Of a stretch of DNA of 64,000 nucleotides, positions 44,261-53,500 are shown in pieces. The stretch comes from DYRG01 sp041161065 (GTDB lineage Bacteria > Pseudomonadota > Gammaproteobacteria > Beggiatoales > Beggiatoaceae): the NCBI GenBank assembly GCA_041161065.1, contig JBEAVE010000004.1:1-64000 (forward strand). The letters run 5' to 3'. The translations under genes and the position numbers were made by a program. Below the pieces are notes generated by a model. The model was not told where the DNA came from and did not search any database. It was given only the letters and a program-made list of their open reading frames with translations. Positions within the stretch are counted from its first letter, which is position 1; each line of letters opens with the position of its first letter.

Positions 44261-44433
44261 AAAACCTGTTTATTTCTTAATGCGAGTTGATTTCTTGACG
44301 CTATTATAACGGCTTTAGCTCAAGAGGGGATTTGATTTTTATACCAAATTGTTGGCAGCGCGGCTATAATCATTGAAAACACCAAAGGTTCAGTTCTCAT
44401 TGGGTACTCTCTAAATCTAAAAATAAGCCCGTT

Positions 44434-45981
44434 ATGAAAAAAATACTTAGAAAAATCAAATTGTTAGCCAATCGTGTTGATACAGGCACATGGCATTCGC
44501 TGCTGGTTTTAGCCAGTTTTCAGGTGATTTTGGTCGTGTTGTTGCTCGCGACGAGTGCGGGATTGACCAGTTTGCGTCAAGCGCACGAAGAAACTTCGCG
44601 TCTAATTCACGACAATCAAATCAAATCGCTGCTTATCTCGAGAATGCACGAAAGTATCCGCGAACGTATGTGGCGCGTTTATCAAATGATTGATCAACAC
44701 AACGATCCGTTTGAAGTCGAGAGTTCGTGGGAGAAATTTTCGTTTTATGCGGGAGAATTTATCCGCGCCCGCGAGCAATTGCTCACTTTTCCGCTGTCGG
44801 AAGGCGAACTCATCATGCTCGAAGAACATCGCCCGCTCCTCAACAAAACCCAAGAAGCCATGAATCGCGTCATTGAATTTGTCCGCAACGGCGACGTGGA
44901 CGGGGCGCGGTATTGGGTGCGATTGGCGCGCGAAACCGCCGAACAAGTGCTCCGCGATCTCAACACCATGCACGCCACCCAAGAAGATACCGTCAATCGA
45001 CAAGTCTCTAAAACCACCTACGAATCCTTTTCTCAATCGCAACGCCAAGTGCTCATTATGGACGGGTTAGCGGTGTTGTTTTGTTTGGCGGTGATTACGT
45101 TTGTGATTTATCGAATCATGACGCGCGAGGAAGCCTTGCATCAAGCCTTAAAGGATTTGAGAGAAAGTAATGAATTGTTAGAAAGTCGAGTGGCTGAACG
45201 CACCGCCGATTTGGTTTCTGCGCGCGACACCGCTTTAGAAGCCAGCCAAACCAAATCCCGATTTCTCGCCAATATGTCCCACGAATTACGCACGCCCCTT
45301 AATGCGATTATTGGATATAGCGATATGCTCAAAGAAGAAATCGACGATTTATGCCCAGAGGAAATCCTTTGTGATGTGCAAAAGATTAATATAGCAGGTA
45401 AAAACCTTTTAGAACTCATTAACGATATTTTAGACATTTCAAAAATTGAAGCAGGAAAAATGGATATTCATCTTGATTCATTTCCCTTAAAACCGTTAAT
45501 TAATGAAGTCATGGATACCGTTCGACCTATGGTTTCAAAAAACCGTAACACCTTGAGATTACACTATGAAACCGACGCGGAAGAAATGTATGCCGATCAA
45601 ATGCGGGTTCGCCAAGTGTTATTAAATTTATTGAGCAACGCCACTAAATTTACTCAACACGGCACGATTTGTTTAGAAGTGCAACAACGCCTCGTTAATC
45701 AGCGAACATGGATGACCTTTCGAATTATAGATACGGGCGTGGGCATTAGTAAAGAACAACAAATTAAACTCTTTAAACCCTTTAGCCAAGTCGATGCTTC
45801 TTCAACACGCAAACAAGGCGGAACGGGTTTGGGATTGGTAATTAGTTTGAAATTTTGCCAAATGATGGGAGGAAATATCTATATTCAAAGTGATTTAGGA
45901 AAGGGTTGTACTTGCACCGTTGAATTGCCATTACAAGTTGAGAAAATTATCGATTTAACCGATGACATTCTCGACGCTTAA
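44434..45981 (+). CDS. Membrane sensor histidine kinase
   Basis: The 515-residue protein has a first transmembrane helix at about 24-46, a periplasmic helical domain of about 160 residues, a second helix near 212-230, a coiled coil (LRESNELLESRVAERTADL) and a kinase core with HisKA (NMSHELRTPLNAIIG), N box (VLLNLLSNATKFTQ), DTGVGI and GGTGLGLVIS. There is no receiver and no obvious HAMP. A PstS-like binding protein begins 37 bases downstream, a plausible periplasmic partner. Composition changes sharply inside the gene: I counted 35 of 60 G+C at 44761-44820 and 16 of 60 at 45421-45480. Confidence 0.9.
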   Translation: MKKILRKIKLLANRVDTGTWHSLLVLASFQVILVVLLLATSAGLTSLRQAHEETSRLIHDNQIKSLLISRMHESIRERMWRVYQMIDQHNDPFEVESSWEKFSFYAGEFIRAREQLLTFPLSEGELIMLEEHRPLLNKTQEAMNRVIEFVRNGDVDGARYWVRLARETAEQVLRDLNTMHATQEDTVNRQVSKTTYESFSQSQRQVLIMDGLAVLFCLAVITFVIYRIMTREEALHQALKDLRESNELLESRVAERTADLVSARDTALEASQTKSRFLANMSHELRTPLNAIIGYSDMLKEEIDDLCPEEILCDVQKINIAGKNLLELINDILDISKIEAGKMDIHLDSFPLKPLINEVMDTVRPMVSKNRNTLRLHYETDAEEMYADQMRVRQVLLNLLSNATKFTQHGTICLEVQQRLVNQRTWMTFRIIDTGVGISKEQQIKLFKPFSQVDASSTRKQGGTGLGLVISLKFCQMMGGNIYIQSDLGKGCTCTVELPLQVEKIIDLTDDILDA

Positions 45982-46018
45982 TTTGTAGGTTTTATTTTCA
46001 TTTCAAAAGGAGGTTTGT

Positions 46019-46783
46019 ATGAACAGATCATTATTCGGATTAATCTTATTAGTTCCAACGATTGCAATGGCTGGAGATTTGCGATATGAAGGTTCTTCAA
46101 CAGTGGGTAAAATTATCGAGGAAGCCAAGGCGGTTTATAAAAGCTCGACTTTTTCTATTGATGTGGTTTCTGAAAGTAGTGGTGGAGAACAATGTGCAAT
46201 GCGCAAAACCTGTGATTTGGGCGGGGTTGCGCGCGATGTTGAACCTAAAATTTTAGAACAAAATGTCGTTGCAACATTGATTGGAAAAGATGCCATCGCT
46301 GCTATTGTTCACAAAGAGAATCCCGTTAAAGAACTTAGCCTCGAACAATTGAAAGGAATTTTTAATGGAACAATTACCAATTGGTCGCAAGTGGGGGGTA
46401 ATGATTTAGCCATTCAACCTTATATGGTAAAAGCGGCATCAGCAACCCGCGAAGTCTTTGCAAAACACGTATTGAAAGGGGAGAATTATGGCGATGCTGT
46501 GAAGGTTGCCACACCCGACGCGACAATGGTTACAACGGTTGGACGTGAGTTGGGAGCAATTGGGCAAATTAGCTTTTCATTTTTCTCTGAATTTTCTAAT
46601 GTGCGCGCGATAGTTGTTGATGGACAAGAACCGTCCGTTAATAATCCTAATTATCCGATTAGTCGAAATTTGAACATTGTAACCAACGGAAAACCCTCCG
46701 GAGAAAGCAAAGTCTTTTTAGATTGGTTGTTAAGTCCTGATGGACAAAATGTTGTTAAAAAACGGTTTGTCGGTATTAAATAG
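46019..46783 (+). CDS. PstS-like phosphate-binding periplasmic protein
   Basis: The 254-residue exported protein has a signal peptide ending AMAG and the PstS-type pattern: LRYEGSSTVGKIIEEA, SESSGGEQCAMRKTCDLGGVARDV, KDAIAAIVHKENPV, LSLEQLKGIFNGTITNW and FLDWLLSPDGQ. It is a phosphate or oxyanion binding protein of the ABC-transporter type, but no pstCAB genes are adjacent. It follows a histidine kinase after 37 bases with AAAGGAGGT as ribosome site, suggesting a sensing rather than a transport role. A Cys pair in CAMRKTC is unusual and could form a disulfide. Confidence 0.83.
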   Translation: MNRSLFGLILLVPTIAMAGDLRYEGSSTVGKIIEEAKAVYKSSTFSIDVVSESSGGEQCAMRKTCDLGGVARDVEPKILEQNVVATLIGKDAIAAIVHKENPVKELSLEQLKGIFNGTITNWSQVGGNDLAIQPYMVKAASATREVFAKHVLKGENYGDAVKVATPDATMVTTVGRELGAIGQISFSFFSEFSNVRAIVVDGQEPSVNNPNYPISRNLNIVTNGKPSGESKVFLDWLLSPDGQNVVKKRFVGIK

Positions 46784-46794
46784 TTTCTCAAAAC

Positions 46795-46822
46795 AGGCGG
46801 GAAAGTTTCTCGCCTATTTTTT
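46795..46822 (+). terminator. Terminator after the PstS-like gene
   Basis: AGGCGGGAA (46795-46803) pairs with TTTCTCGCCT (46806-46815), with G.U pairs allowed, and is followed by ATTTTTTT. It lies 12 bases after the stop codon and before the convergent lipoxygenase gene. Confidence 0.8.
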
Positions 46823-46830
46823 TAAGCTAT

Positions 46831-48492
46831 TCAAACCATCACAGAATTCGGAATTTGCTGCGGATTCAAATGCGAATAAGGATAAACGCGGGTTAATTCT
46901 GCTTGACGCATTTCTTCCGCCAGTTTCAATAACGCTGATTGATACTTTTTCATTACCTTTTCTGCTTTCATTTCAAATCCTCGATATTCCCCTAATCTTT
47001 CAAGTTTGAAATCAGTCAAATAAAACGTTAAAGCCTGTTTCATAGCGGGTTGTCGCAAGGGCAGAATATTGATTAAATCTTGCTCGGTTAAATGTTGAGC
47101 GTCAGAAAGAGAAGTCGGCGCAGGTTGATAAGCTGCAAACGGCATTGACGGCGTAAAACCAGAAAACAAATATTGCGGATAATGTACAGTGGAATGATGC
47201 GCCGTTGTAATGAAGATAATTTGCCCAATAGTTTGCGCAAGTTCCTCTAACGTTTCAAATCGTTCTGGAAACCCTTGCACACGCATACCGTTCTCTGATG
47301 TCATGAGTTTTGCCCAGCTTTGAATTTCACTATCTTCTTGCACTGCTTTGTTATCCACATAATATAATTCTAAATACTCGCGGACAAATTGCTGCGTCAA
47401 ATCCCAAATTTGCAGCCCTTCCTTTGCATAAGGATAAAACAACTCAGGCATATTTACTTGACGTTTTGCAATATTATTGGGCAAAGCATTTTCTTTGAAA
47501 TGATACGTCTTAAAAGCCTCCGCCATCAAAGCCACCATTGCATCATAATTACCCGCTAATTGTGCACCAAAATCCCCCGGTACACCTTTCTTATCTTTTA
47601 GAAATAAATGATGCACATTCACACTTAACGTATAACGCAAATGCGGTTCTAATAACAAAAAAACGGGGTGTGTTTTGTACAATTCTCGGTGCGTTGCAAT
47701 CACAAATTCTTCTACTAAATAATGAATTCTCGTCGCGTGAGAAACCAATTCTTGGTAATTCACATCAGCAATTTGCACATATAATTTTGCAACCGTCCAT
47801 GCTTGCCCATCAAAAGGAAGAAAAAGTGGATTATTTGCACAGGGTAATTGATTTAATTGAATGGCAATCGGTTGTAATGTGCCATTATCTTGTCGATAAA
47901 ACAAAACTAACGGCGCAGTAACATACTGTATTCTTCCCGCATATTCCCCTTGATGTTCTACCAAACCTTGTAACATTTGATAGTTCAAATAAAACAACCG
48001 TTGCTCACGAAAAGCCGTTTCATAATCAGCATGAGAAACGATTTTTGAAAAGTTTTCTTTTAGGCGATTCAAATCAAAATTATCGGGCAAATCTTCAGTT
48101 TTTGAAATACCTTGCAACAAAACATGATTGATCCCAATAACACGTTGTAATCCAAAATAGGTATCGCTGTAGAAATTATCTAAGAAACGTGTATCGACAA
48201 AAGATGATCGCCCAAAAAACAAATAATCTTGATAAGAACGGATCGGTATTTTGAACCATTGTTTGAACTGTGTTGCAATGATTCGCGGCAAACTAGGAAT
48301 TAAACCCGACAAATGTTTTAACGCACCAAACTGATAAGCGCAATCGGCTTTTTCTTCTTGAGGTAATTTAACAATTGTTGCAATCGTTTGATTATAACTG
48401 TATTGATAAGCATACAATTGCCGCATTTTATTTAAAAAAGCCTGTCTTTTCAATCGATTGCTATCATTTGGTAACTCGGCTAATGTACGCAT
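46831..48492 (-). CDS. Bacterial lipoxygenase
   Basis: The 553-residue protein is a lipoxygenase, expected to insert O2 into polyunsaturated fatty acids to give hydroperoxides. The catalytic-domain signature is clear: AWTVAKLYVQIAD (231-243), then SHATRIHYLVEEFVIATHRELYKTHPVFLLLEPHLRYTL in family alignment. Iron ligands by position are His252, His257, His433 and His437 (TTAHHSTVHYPQY), and the carboxylate of the C-terminal residue in IPNSVMV. The terminal residue is Val553, where most lipoxygenases have Ile. There is no PLAT domain and no signal peptide, so it should be cytosolic. Its ATG lies inside the end of the di-haem cytochrome gene (13-base overlap). Lipoxygenases are uncommon in bacteria; transfer is plausible but not shown. 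Confidence 0.88.
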   Translation of the reverse strand: MRTLAELPNDSNRLKRQAFLNKMRQLYAYQYSYNQTIATIVKLPQEEKADCAYQFGALKHLSGLIPSLPRIIATQFKQWFKIPIRSYQDYLFFGRSSFVDTRFLDNFYSDTYFGLQRVIGINHVLLQGISKTEDLPDNFDLNRLKENFSKIVSHADYETAFREQRLFYLNYQMLQGLVEHQGEYAGRIQYVTAPLVLFYRQDNGTLQPIAIQLNQLPCANNPLFLPFDGQAWTVAKLYVQIADVNYQELVSHATRIHYLVEEFVIATHRELYKTHPVFLLLEPHLRYTLSVNVHHLFLKDKKGVPGDFGAQLAGNYDAMVALMAEAFKTYHFKENALPNNIAKRQVNMPELFYPYAKEGLQIWDLTQQFVREYLELYYVDNKAVQEDSEIQSWAKLMTSENGMRVQGFPERFETLEELAQTIGQIIFITTAHHSTVHYPQYLFSGFTPSMPFAAYQPAPTSLSDAQHLTEQDLINILPLRQPAMKQALTFYLTDFKLERLGEYRGFEMKAEKVMKKYQSALLKLAEEMRQAELTRVYPYSHLNPQQIPNSVMV

Positions 48493-50381
48493 GTATCCAC
48501 CTCTTCTTTATTTGTCTCTTCAATCAACATTAGGGGTTTTGGACAAACAGTTGTTTGCACATTCAAATCACGGGATTTTAAGGTTTTCAAATATTCAACC
48601 AACGCCCAACGTTCCTCTGGTGTAAAGGCTTTTCCTAACACGCCACGAAAAGGAAATTTCAAATGTCCTTGCGCGTCTTTAATCCATGTTTGTTGTTCTT
48701 GTTCTGTCAAATCCCGATATTCATGTCCCGTGTTATGATTTCCAATGGTTGTTGTATCAAATAAAAGCGCGTTTTTCAAATAATCGGTGTTATACCCAAC
48801 AGATTGTGGATCAAACTCCTGACTTCCTACGTAAAAAGTTTTGTCTCTTTCAGAAACGGGAGAAAGCAATTGATATAAATTAGAAACAGAGCCATTATGT
48901 AAGAACGGTGGGGTTGCCCAAATACCATCTAAAGGGCGCGCTTTGTAACACAAGGGAGAACGGACTTTGTTTTCACGATAGCCATTATATTCATCGCGTT
49001 GTTCTTGAGAAAATCCTAACGCATCGTATTTGAGATTGACTGCTTTTTCAACCGTTAATGGCAAACCCAATTCTCCTTTCACCACACCTAAGCCAACTTG
49101 CTTAGTTTCTACAAAGCGTTTTGCCCAATCTTTTACTTCTTGATCATCTGTGCCTAACAAATCCACATTTACCAGTTTAAGTTTTAAGAAACGCTTACCC
49201 CATTTATTTGGGTTTGTCCAATATTGAGGTTCACAAATTTCCTCTGAATCCATCGGGGGTAAATGACAAGATTGGCAATGCGTTTGATAGAGTTTTGCAC
49301 CCTGAGTTGCTTTCTGTTGATTGATTTCACCAAAAATCTGTTCGGGCCACTGCGGTGCTTTCAAACCTTCAAAGGGTTTGTTACCCGCAATCATCTTTTC
49401 TAAGTGGTAAATATTTTCAACGTCTAATGAGGATTGAAATAAGGTTTGAGAAGGGTCGGTTAAATTGATAGAAGCAAATACCCCTAATGCTTCGCCTGCA
49501 TTACGAGTCATGGGTTGCAAAACTGAACCATTATATTCCACCCAATCAAACCAAGATGTTCCCCACAAGAAAGGAAAGCTAACGGGAGCATCTATAACCC
49601 GATAATTACCTTTGTAAAGCTCCACCGCAAACACATAATTTCCTATCCGATTGAGTGCATCTAAACGTCCAAAACCTTCCTCTGTTAAAGGCGGGATTTC
49701 CTCATCTAATTTAGCGGCTTTTAAAACGTTTTGTAAGGTTTGGTAGAATTCGGTTTTTAGATTTGTTTTGTTTTGAGCACTATATTTCGCACCTAACACG
49801 TTTTTTGCAAAGCGATCAAATCGTAAAGGATCATAATAAGTGAGCAACATGGCAAAACCAAAAGCGGTTTGAAATTTAATCACATTTGCCATGCTTTGTC
49901 CGCCCTCGATTCTTACCCCAGTTCCTCTATAATTCAACTGTCCTGTATGACAAGCTGCGCAAGTTAATCCAATCGTGATCATGGGTTGCTGTGTAATCGG
50001 ATCAACGTAATGCTCATTCTTTGCAAAACCAATGGGTAATTCATCGGGATTTTCAGGATTATTGCTATCAAAAAGAAATCCATACGCACCTAAATAGTTT
50101 TTATCGCGAAAAGGGGCTGCTGGAAAGCCCAAAGTTAAAATCGGTTGTTCTAACGCTAGAAACCAATTATACTTGATTAGAAAAGTGCTCCCTTGCGTTG
50201 CTTGATGATACCAATTTGCGTGTTCTTTTGACCAACCCTGTTCGAGAGAAACAATATGATTAACAGCTTGATAGGGCGGAACGCCTATTTTTTGGTTGTA
50301 CCAAGATTTCGCAAAATAAATACCAACGCCTATTGCCAATATTAAAATAATCCAAAACAAACGACGACAAGATAAACGCAT
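48480..50381 (-). CDS. RoxA-like di-haem cytochrome c
   Basis: The 633-residue protein is a di-haem c-type cytochrome of the cytochrome c peroxidase/MauG superfamily, closest in motif to rubber oxygenase RoxA-like proteins. A signal anchor (about 8-24) places it in the periplasm. Haem motifs are CAACH (141-145) and CQSCH (369-373). The segments FDWVEYNGSV, MTRNAGEALGVFA (Phe302) and YKARPLDGIWATPPFLHNGSV match the RoxA-like pattern; Phe302 may correspond to the functionally important RoxA phenylalanine. Rubber is an unlikely substrate here. The overlap with the lipoxygenase gene suggests a shared pathway of lipid or isoprenoid oxygenation, or hydroperoxide turnover. A peroxidase role is the alternative. 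Confidence 0.8.
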   Translation of the reverse strand: MRLSCRRLFWIILILAIGVGIYFAKSWYNQKIGVPPYQAVNHIVSLEQGWSKEHANWYHQATQGSTFLIKYNWFLALEQPILTLGFPAAPFRDKNYLGAYGFLFDSNNPENPDELPIGFAKNEHYVDPITQQPMITIGLTCAACHTGQLNYRGTGVRIEGGQSMANVIKFQTAFGFAMLLTYYDPLRFDRFAKNVLGAKYSAQNKTNLKTEFYQTLQNVLKAAKLDEEIPPLTEEGFGRLDALNRIGNYVFAVELYKGNYRVIDAPVSFPFLWGTSWFDWVEYNGSVLQPMTRNAGEALGVFASINLTDPSQTLFQSSLDVENIYHLEKMIAGNKPFEGLKAPQWPEQIFGEINQQKATQGAKLYQTHCQSCHLPPMDSEEICEPQYWTNPNKWGKRFLKLKLVNVDLLGTDDQEVKDWAKRFVETKQVGLGVVKGELGLPLTVEKAVNLKYDALGFSQEQRDEYNGYRENKVRSPLCYKARPLDGIWATPPFLHNGSVSNLYQLLSPVSERDKTFYVGSQEFDPQSVGYNTDYLKNALLFDTTTIGNHNTGHEYRDLTEQEQQTWIKDAQGHLKFPFRGVLGKAFTPEERWALVEYLKTLKSRDLNVQTTVCPKPLMLIEETNKEEVDTCVH

Positions 50382-50500
50382 AACGATTCCTTTATGAAAA
50401 TGCTATTCAATAATAGAGCAAAGTGTGACATAAACTTAATACAATGTCTAACAAAAATTTCCCTTTTCTTGTTATAAAAACTTTTTTTTGGAGAAGAAAG

Positions 50501-53500
50501 ATGCTTTCATTAGAAAATTACACTTTAATTGAGAAACTCTCAGATAGCATTCGTACACAAATCTATCGAGGTTATCGTGATGTTGATCGGTTGCCTGTTA
50601 TTTGTAAATTGTTAGGAAATGCTTATCCTTCTCCTCGAGATGTGGCACAGTTTCAACGTGAATATCAATTAACGTATCATTTAAAGAACAGCGGCGGTTT
50701 TATTAAAGCCTATGATTTACAGCCCTATAAGAATAGTTGGCTAATGATTTTAGAAGATATTGGCGGGTGTTCCTTAAGTGAAAGGCTGGCATCTTACCAA
50801 GGAAATTTTAAGCATTTTTTACAATTTGCTATTCGTTTAACTGAAATCATTGGTGAATTGCATCAACAAAATATCATGCACAAAGATATTAATCCCGCCA
50901 ATATTATTATTAATCCCCACACAAATCAAATACAACTCATTGATTTTGAAATCGCAACCGAGCTGTCTCGTGAAACCCAAGAAGTCCGCAACCCTGATTC
51001 ATTAGAAGGTAATTTGAATTACATTTCTCCCGAACAAACAGGAAGAATGAATCGTAGCATTGATTATCGAAGTGATTTGTATTCTATGGGAGTTACATGG
51101 TATGAAATGCTCACAGGTTGCTTACCTTTCCAAGCAAATGATGCAATGGAAATGGTTTATTCACACATTGCAAAAATACCCACCCCACCCATAGAAATTA
51201 ATCAAAAAATTCCTTATCCGTTATCTGCTATTGTTATGAAACTTTTAGAGAAAAATGCAGAGAACCGTTATCAAGGTACTTTTGGTTTGAAAGCAGACTT
51301 GCAACACTGCTTAGAACAATTAGAAAATTATGGACATATTGAAACCTTTACTTTGGGAACAAAAGACGCTTCTAGTTATTTTCAAATTCATGAGAAACTT
51401 TACGGGCGCGAAACCGAAATTGAGCTTTTATTATCTGCTTTTGATCGAGTAAGTCAGGGTCATAAAGAAGTGATGCTAATTGCCGGTTATTCTGGGATTG
51501 GAAAATCCGCGTTGGTACATGAAATACACAAACCCTTTTCTAAAAAAGCGGGTTATTTTATTAGTGGTAAGTTCGATCAATTTAAGCGAAATATTCCTTA
51601 TGATTCTTTATTTCAGGCTTTTCGAGGATTAGTGCGCCAATTGCTCACCGAAAGTGAAGAACAAATCGCTGCTTGGAAAGAGAAACTTTTGAACTGTTTA
51701 GGTCCTAATGGACAAGTATTAGTCGATGTGTTGCCAGAAATAGAACAAATCATTGGAAAACAAAAGCCCGTTGTTGAATTATCACCGAGTGCAACTCGTA
51801 ATCGTTTTAATCTAGTTCTACAAAACTTTATTAGTGCATTTTCTTCATTAGGTCACCCTTTCATTATTTTTATGGACGATTTGCAATGGGCGGATACACC
51901 AACCTTACAACTCATTGAATTATTAATGGACGATAATAAGCAACAATATTTGTTTATTATGGGGGCATATCGAGATAATGAAGTTGATGAATTTCACCCG
52001 TTAATGCTGACATTAAAAAACCTGCGTAATTTGAATGCAACGGTTAATATTATTACATTGATGCCATTGGCATTATCTCATGTTAATCAACTCATTGCAG
52101 ATAGCTTAAAAACTTCTACAAAACAAGTTGAAGATATTTCTCAATTGTGTTGGGAAAAAACTCGAGGAAATCCATTTTTTCTTAATCAATTATTACATAC
52201 GTTTCATCAAAATAAAGCGATTTCATTTGATATTCAACAAGGTTGTTGGAAATGGGATTTAGATCAAATGAAACAAGCCACGATTAGTGATAATGTTGTT
52301 GATTTAATGGTAAAGAAAATTCAGCAATTATCTGTGGAAAGTCAAAACGTTTTGAAATTAGCCGCGTGCATAGGAAATCAATTTGATCTAAAAACCCTTG
52401 CGTTGGTTAGTCAGCAATCCTTAACAGACACCGCTCATGCTTTATGGGGCACATTGCAAGAAGAGTTAATTTTACCCTTAGGAGATATGTACAAATTTGT
52501 TAATAAAGTGCTGTTAGAAAAACACCAATTAGAAACCCTTATTCCTATCTATCGTTTTGTGCATGATCGTGTACAACAAGCGGCTTATTCTTTAATTGAC
52601 GACGATCAGAAATCAACGACCCATTTACAGGTAGGAACACTGTTATTTCAAAATAGTTCGCAAGAGGAATTAGAAGAGCGTTTATTTGAAATCGTAAATC
52701 ATTTGAACTTAGCGAACAATTTAATTCAAACACCGGAAAAGAAAGAAGAGCTTGCAAAATTAAATTTATTGGCAGGAAAAACCGCCAAAAGTGCAGCAGC
52801 TTACGAACCCGCTTTATCTTATTTGAAACAGGGGTTAAATTTATTAGAAACAGATAGCTGGAAAACCCATTACGAATTGAGTTTGAATTTATTTGTTGAA
52901 GCTGCCGAAGCGGCATTTCTTAACGCTAACTATTCACAAATGAATGATTGGGCAACTGAGGTTTTAATCCATTCTAAAAACATTTTAGATCAAGTGAAAG
53001 TTTATGAAATCCAAATTCAGGCTTTTATGGCGCAAAATTTACCTTTAGAAGCGATTGCATTATCACTAAAAGTTTTGGCGTTACTTGGCGTTAAATTTCC
53101 TAAGAAACCAACTACGTTTCACATTTTAAGAGATACTTATCTTGCGAAATATATTTTATTAGGAAAAAATATAGAGAAACTCCGTGAGCATTTCCATACC
53201 ACCGATCCAAAAAATTTAGCGGTGATGAATATTCTGAATCGGATTCATTCCGCCGCTTACATTGCAGACCCTAAACAATTCATTTTAACCGCGATTAAAT
53301 TGATGACGTTCTCTGTTCAAAAAGGGAATAATCCAATTTCTGCATTTGGTTATTCAAGTTATGCTCTGTTTTCTTGTGGTGCGGCAGAGGAAATTGATAT
53401 TGGAACTCGCTTTGGTCGATTGGCATTACAAGTATTAGAAGATTTGAATGCCGATGAATTGAAATGTCGAACAAATTTCATGGTCTACACTTTTGTCTGG

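Noticed and set aside
44352..44370. TTGGCA and TATAAT upstream of the histidine kinase as a promoter
   Set aside because: The hexamers are only seven bases apart, so they cannot act as a -35/-10 pair; only the TATAAT may be used.
48480..50381. Calling the di-haem protein a functional rubber oxygenase
   Set aside because: The motif pattern is RoxA-like, but substrate specificity cannot be read from the sequence and natural rubber is an unlikely substrate for this organism.
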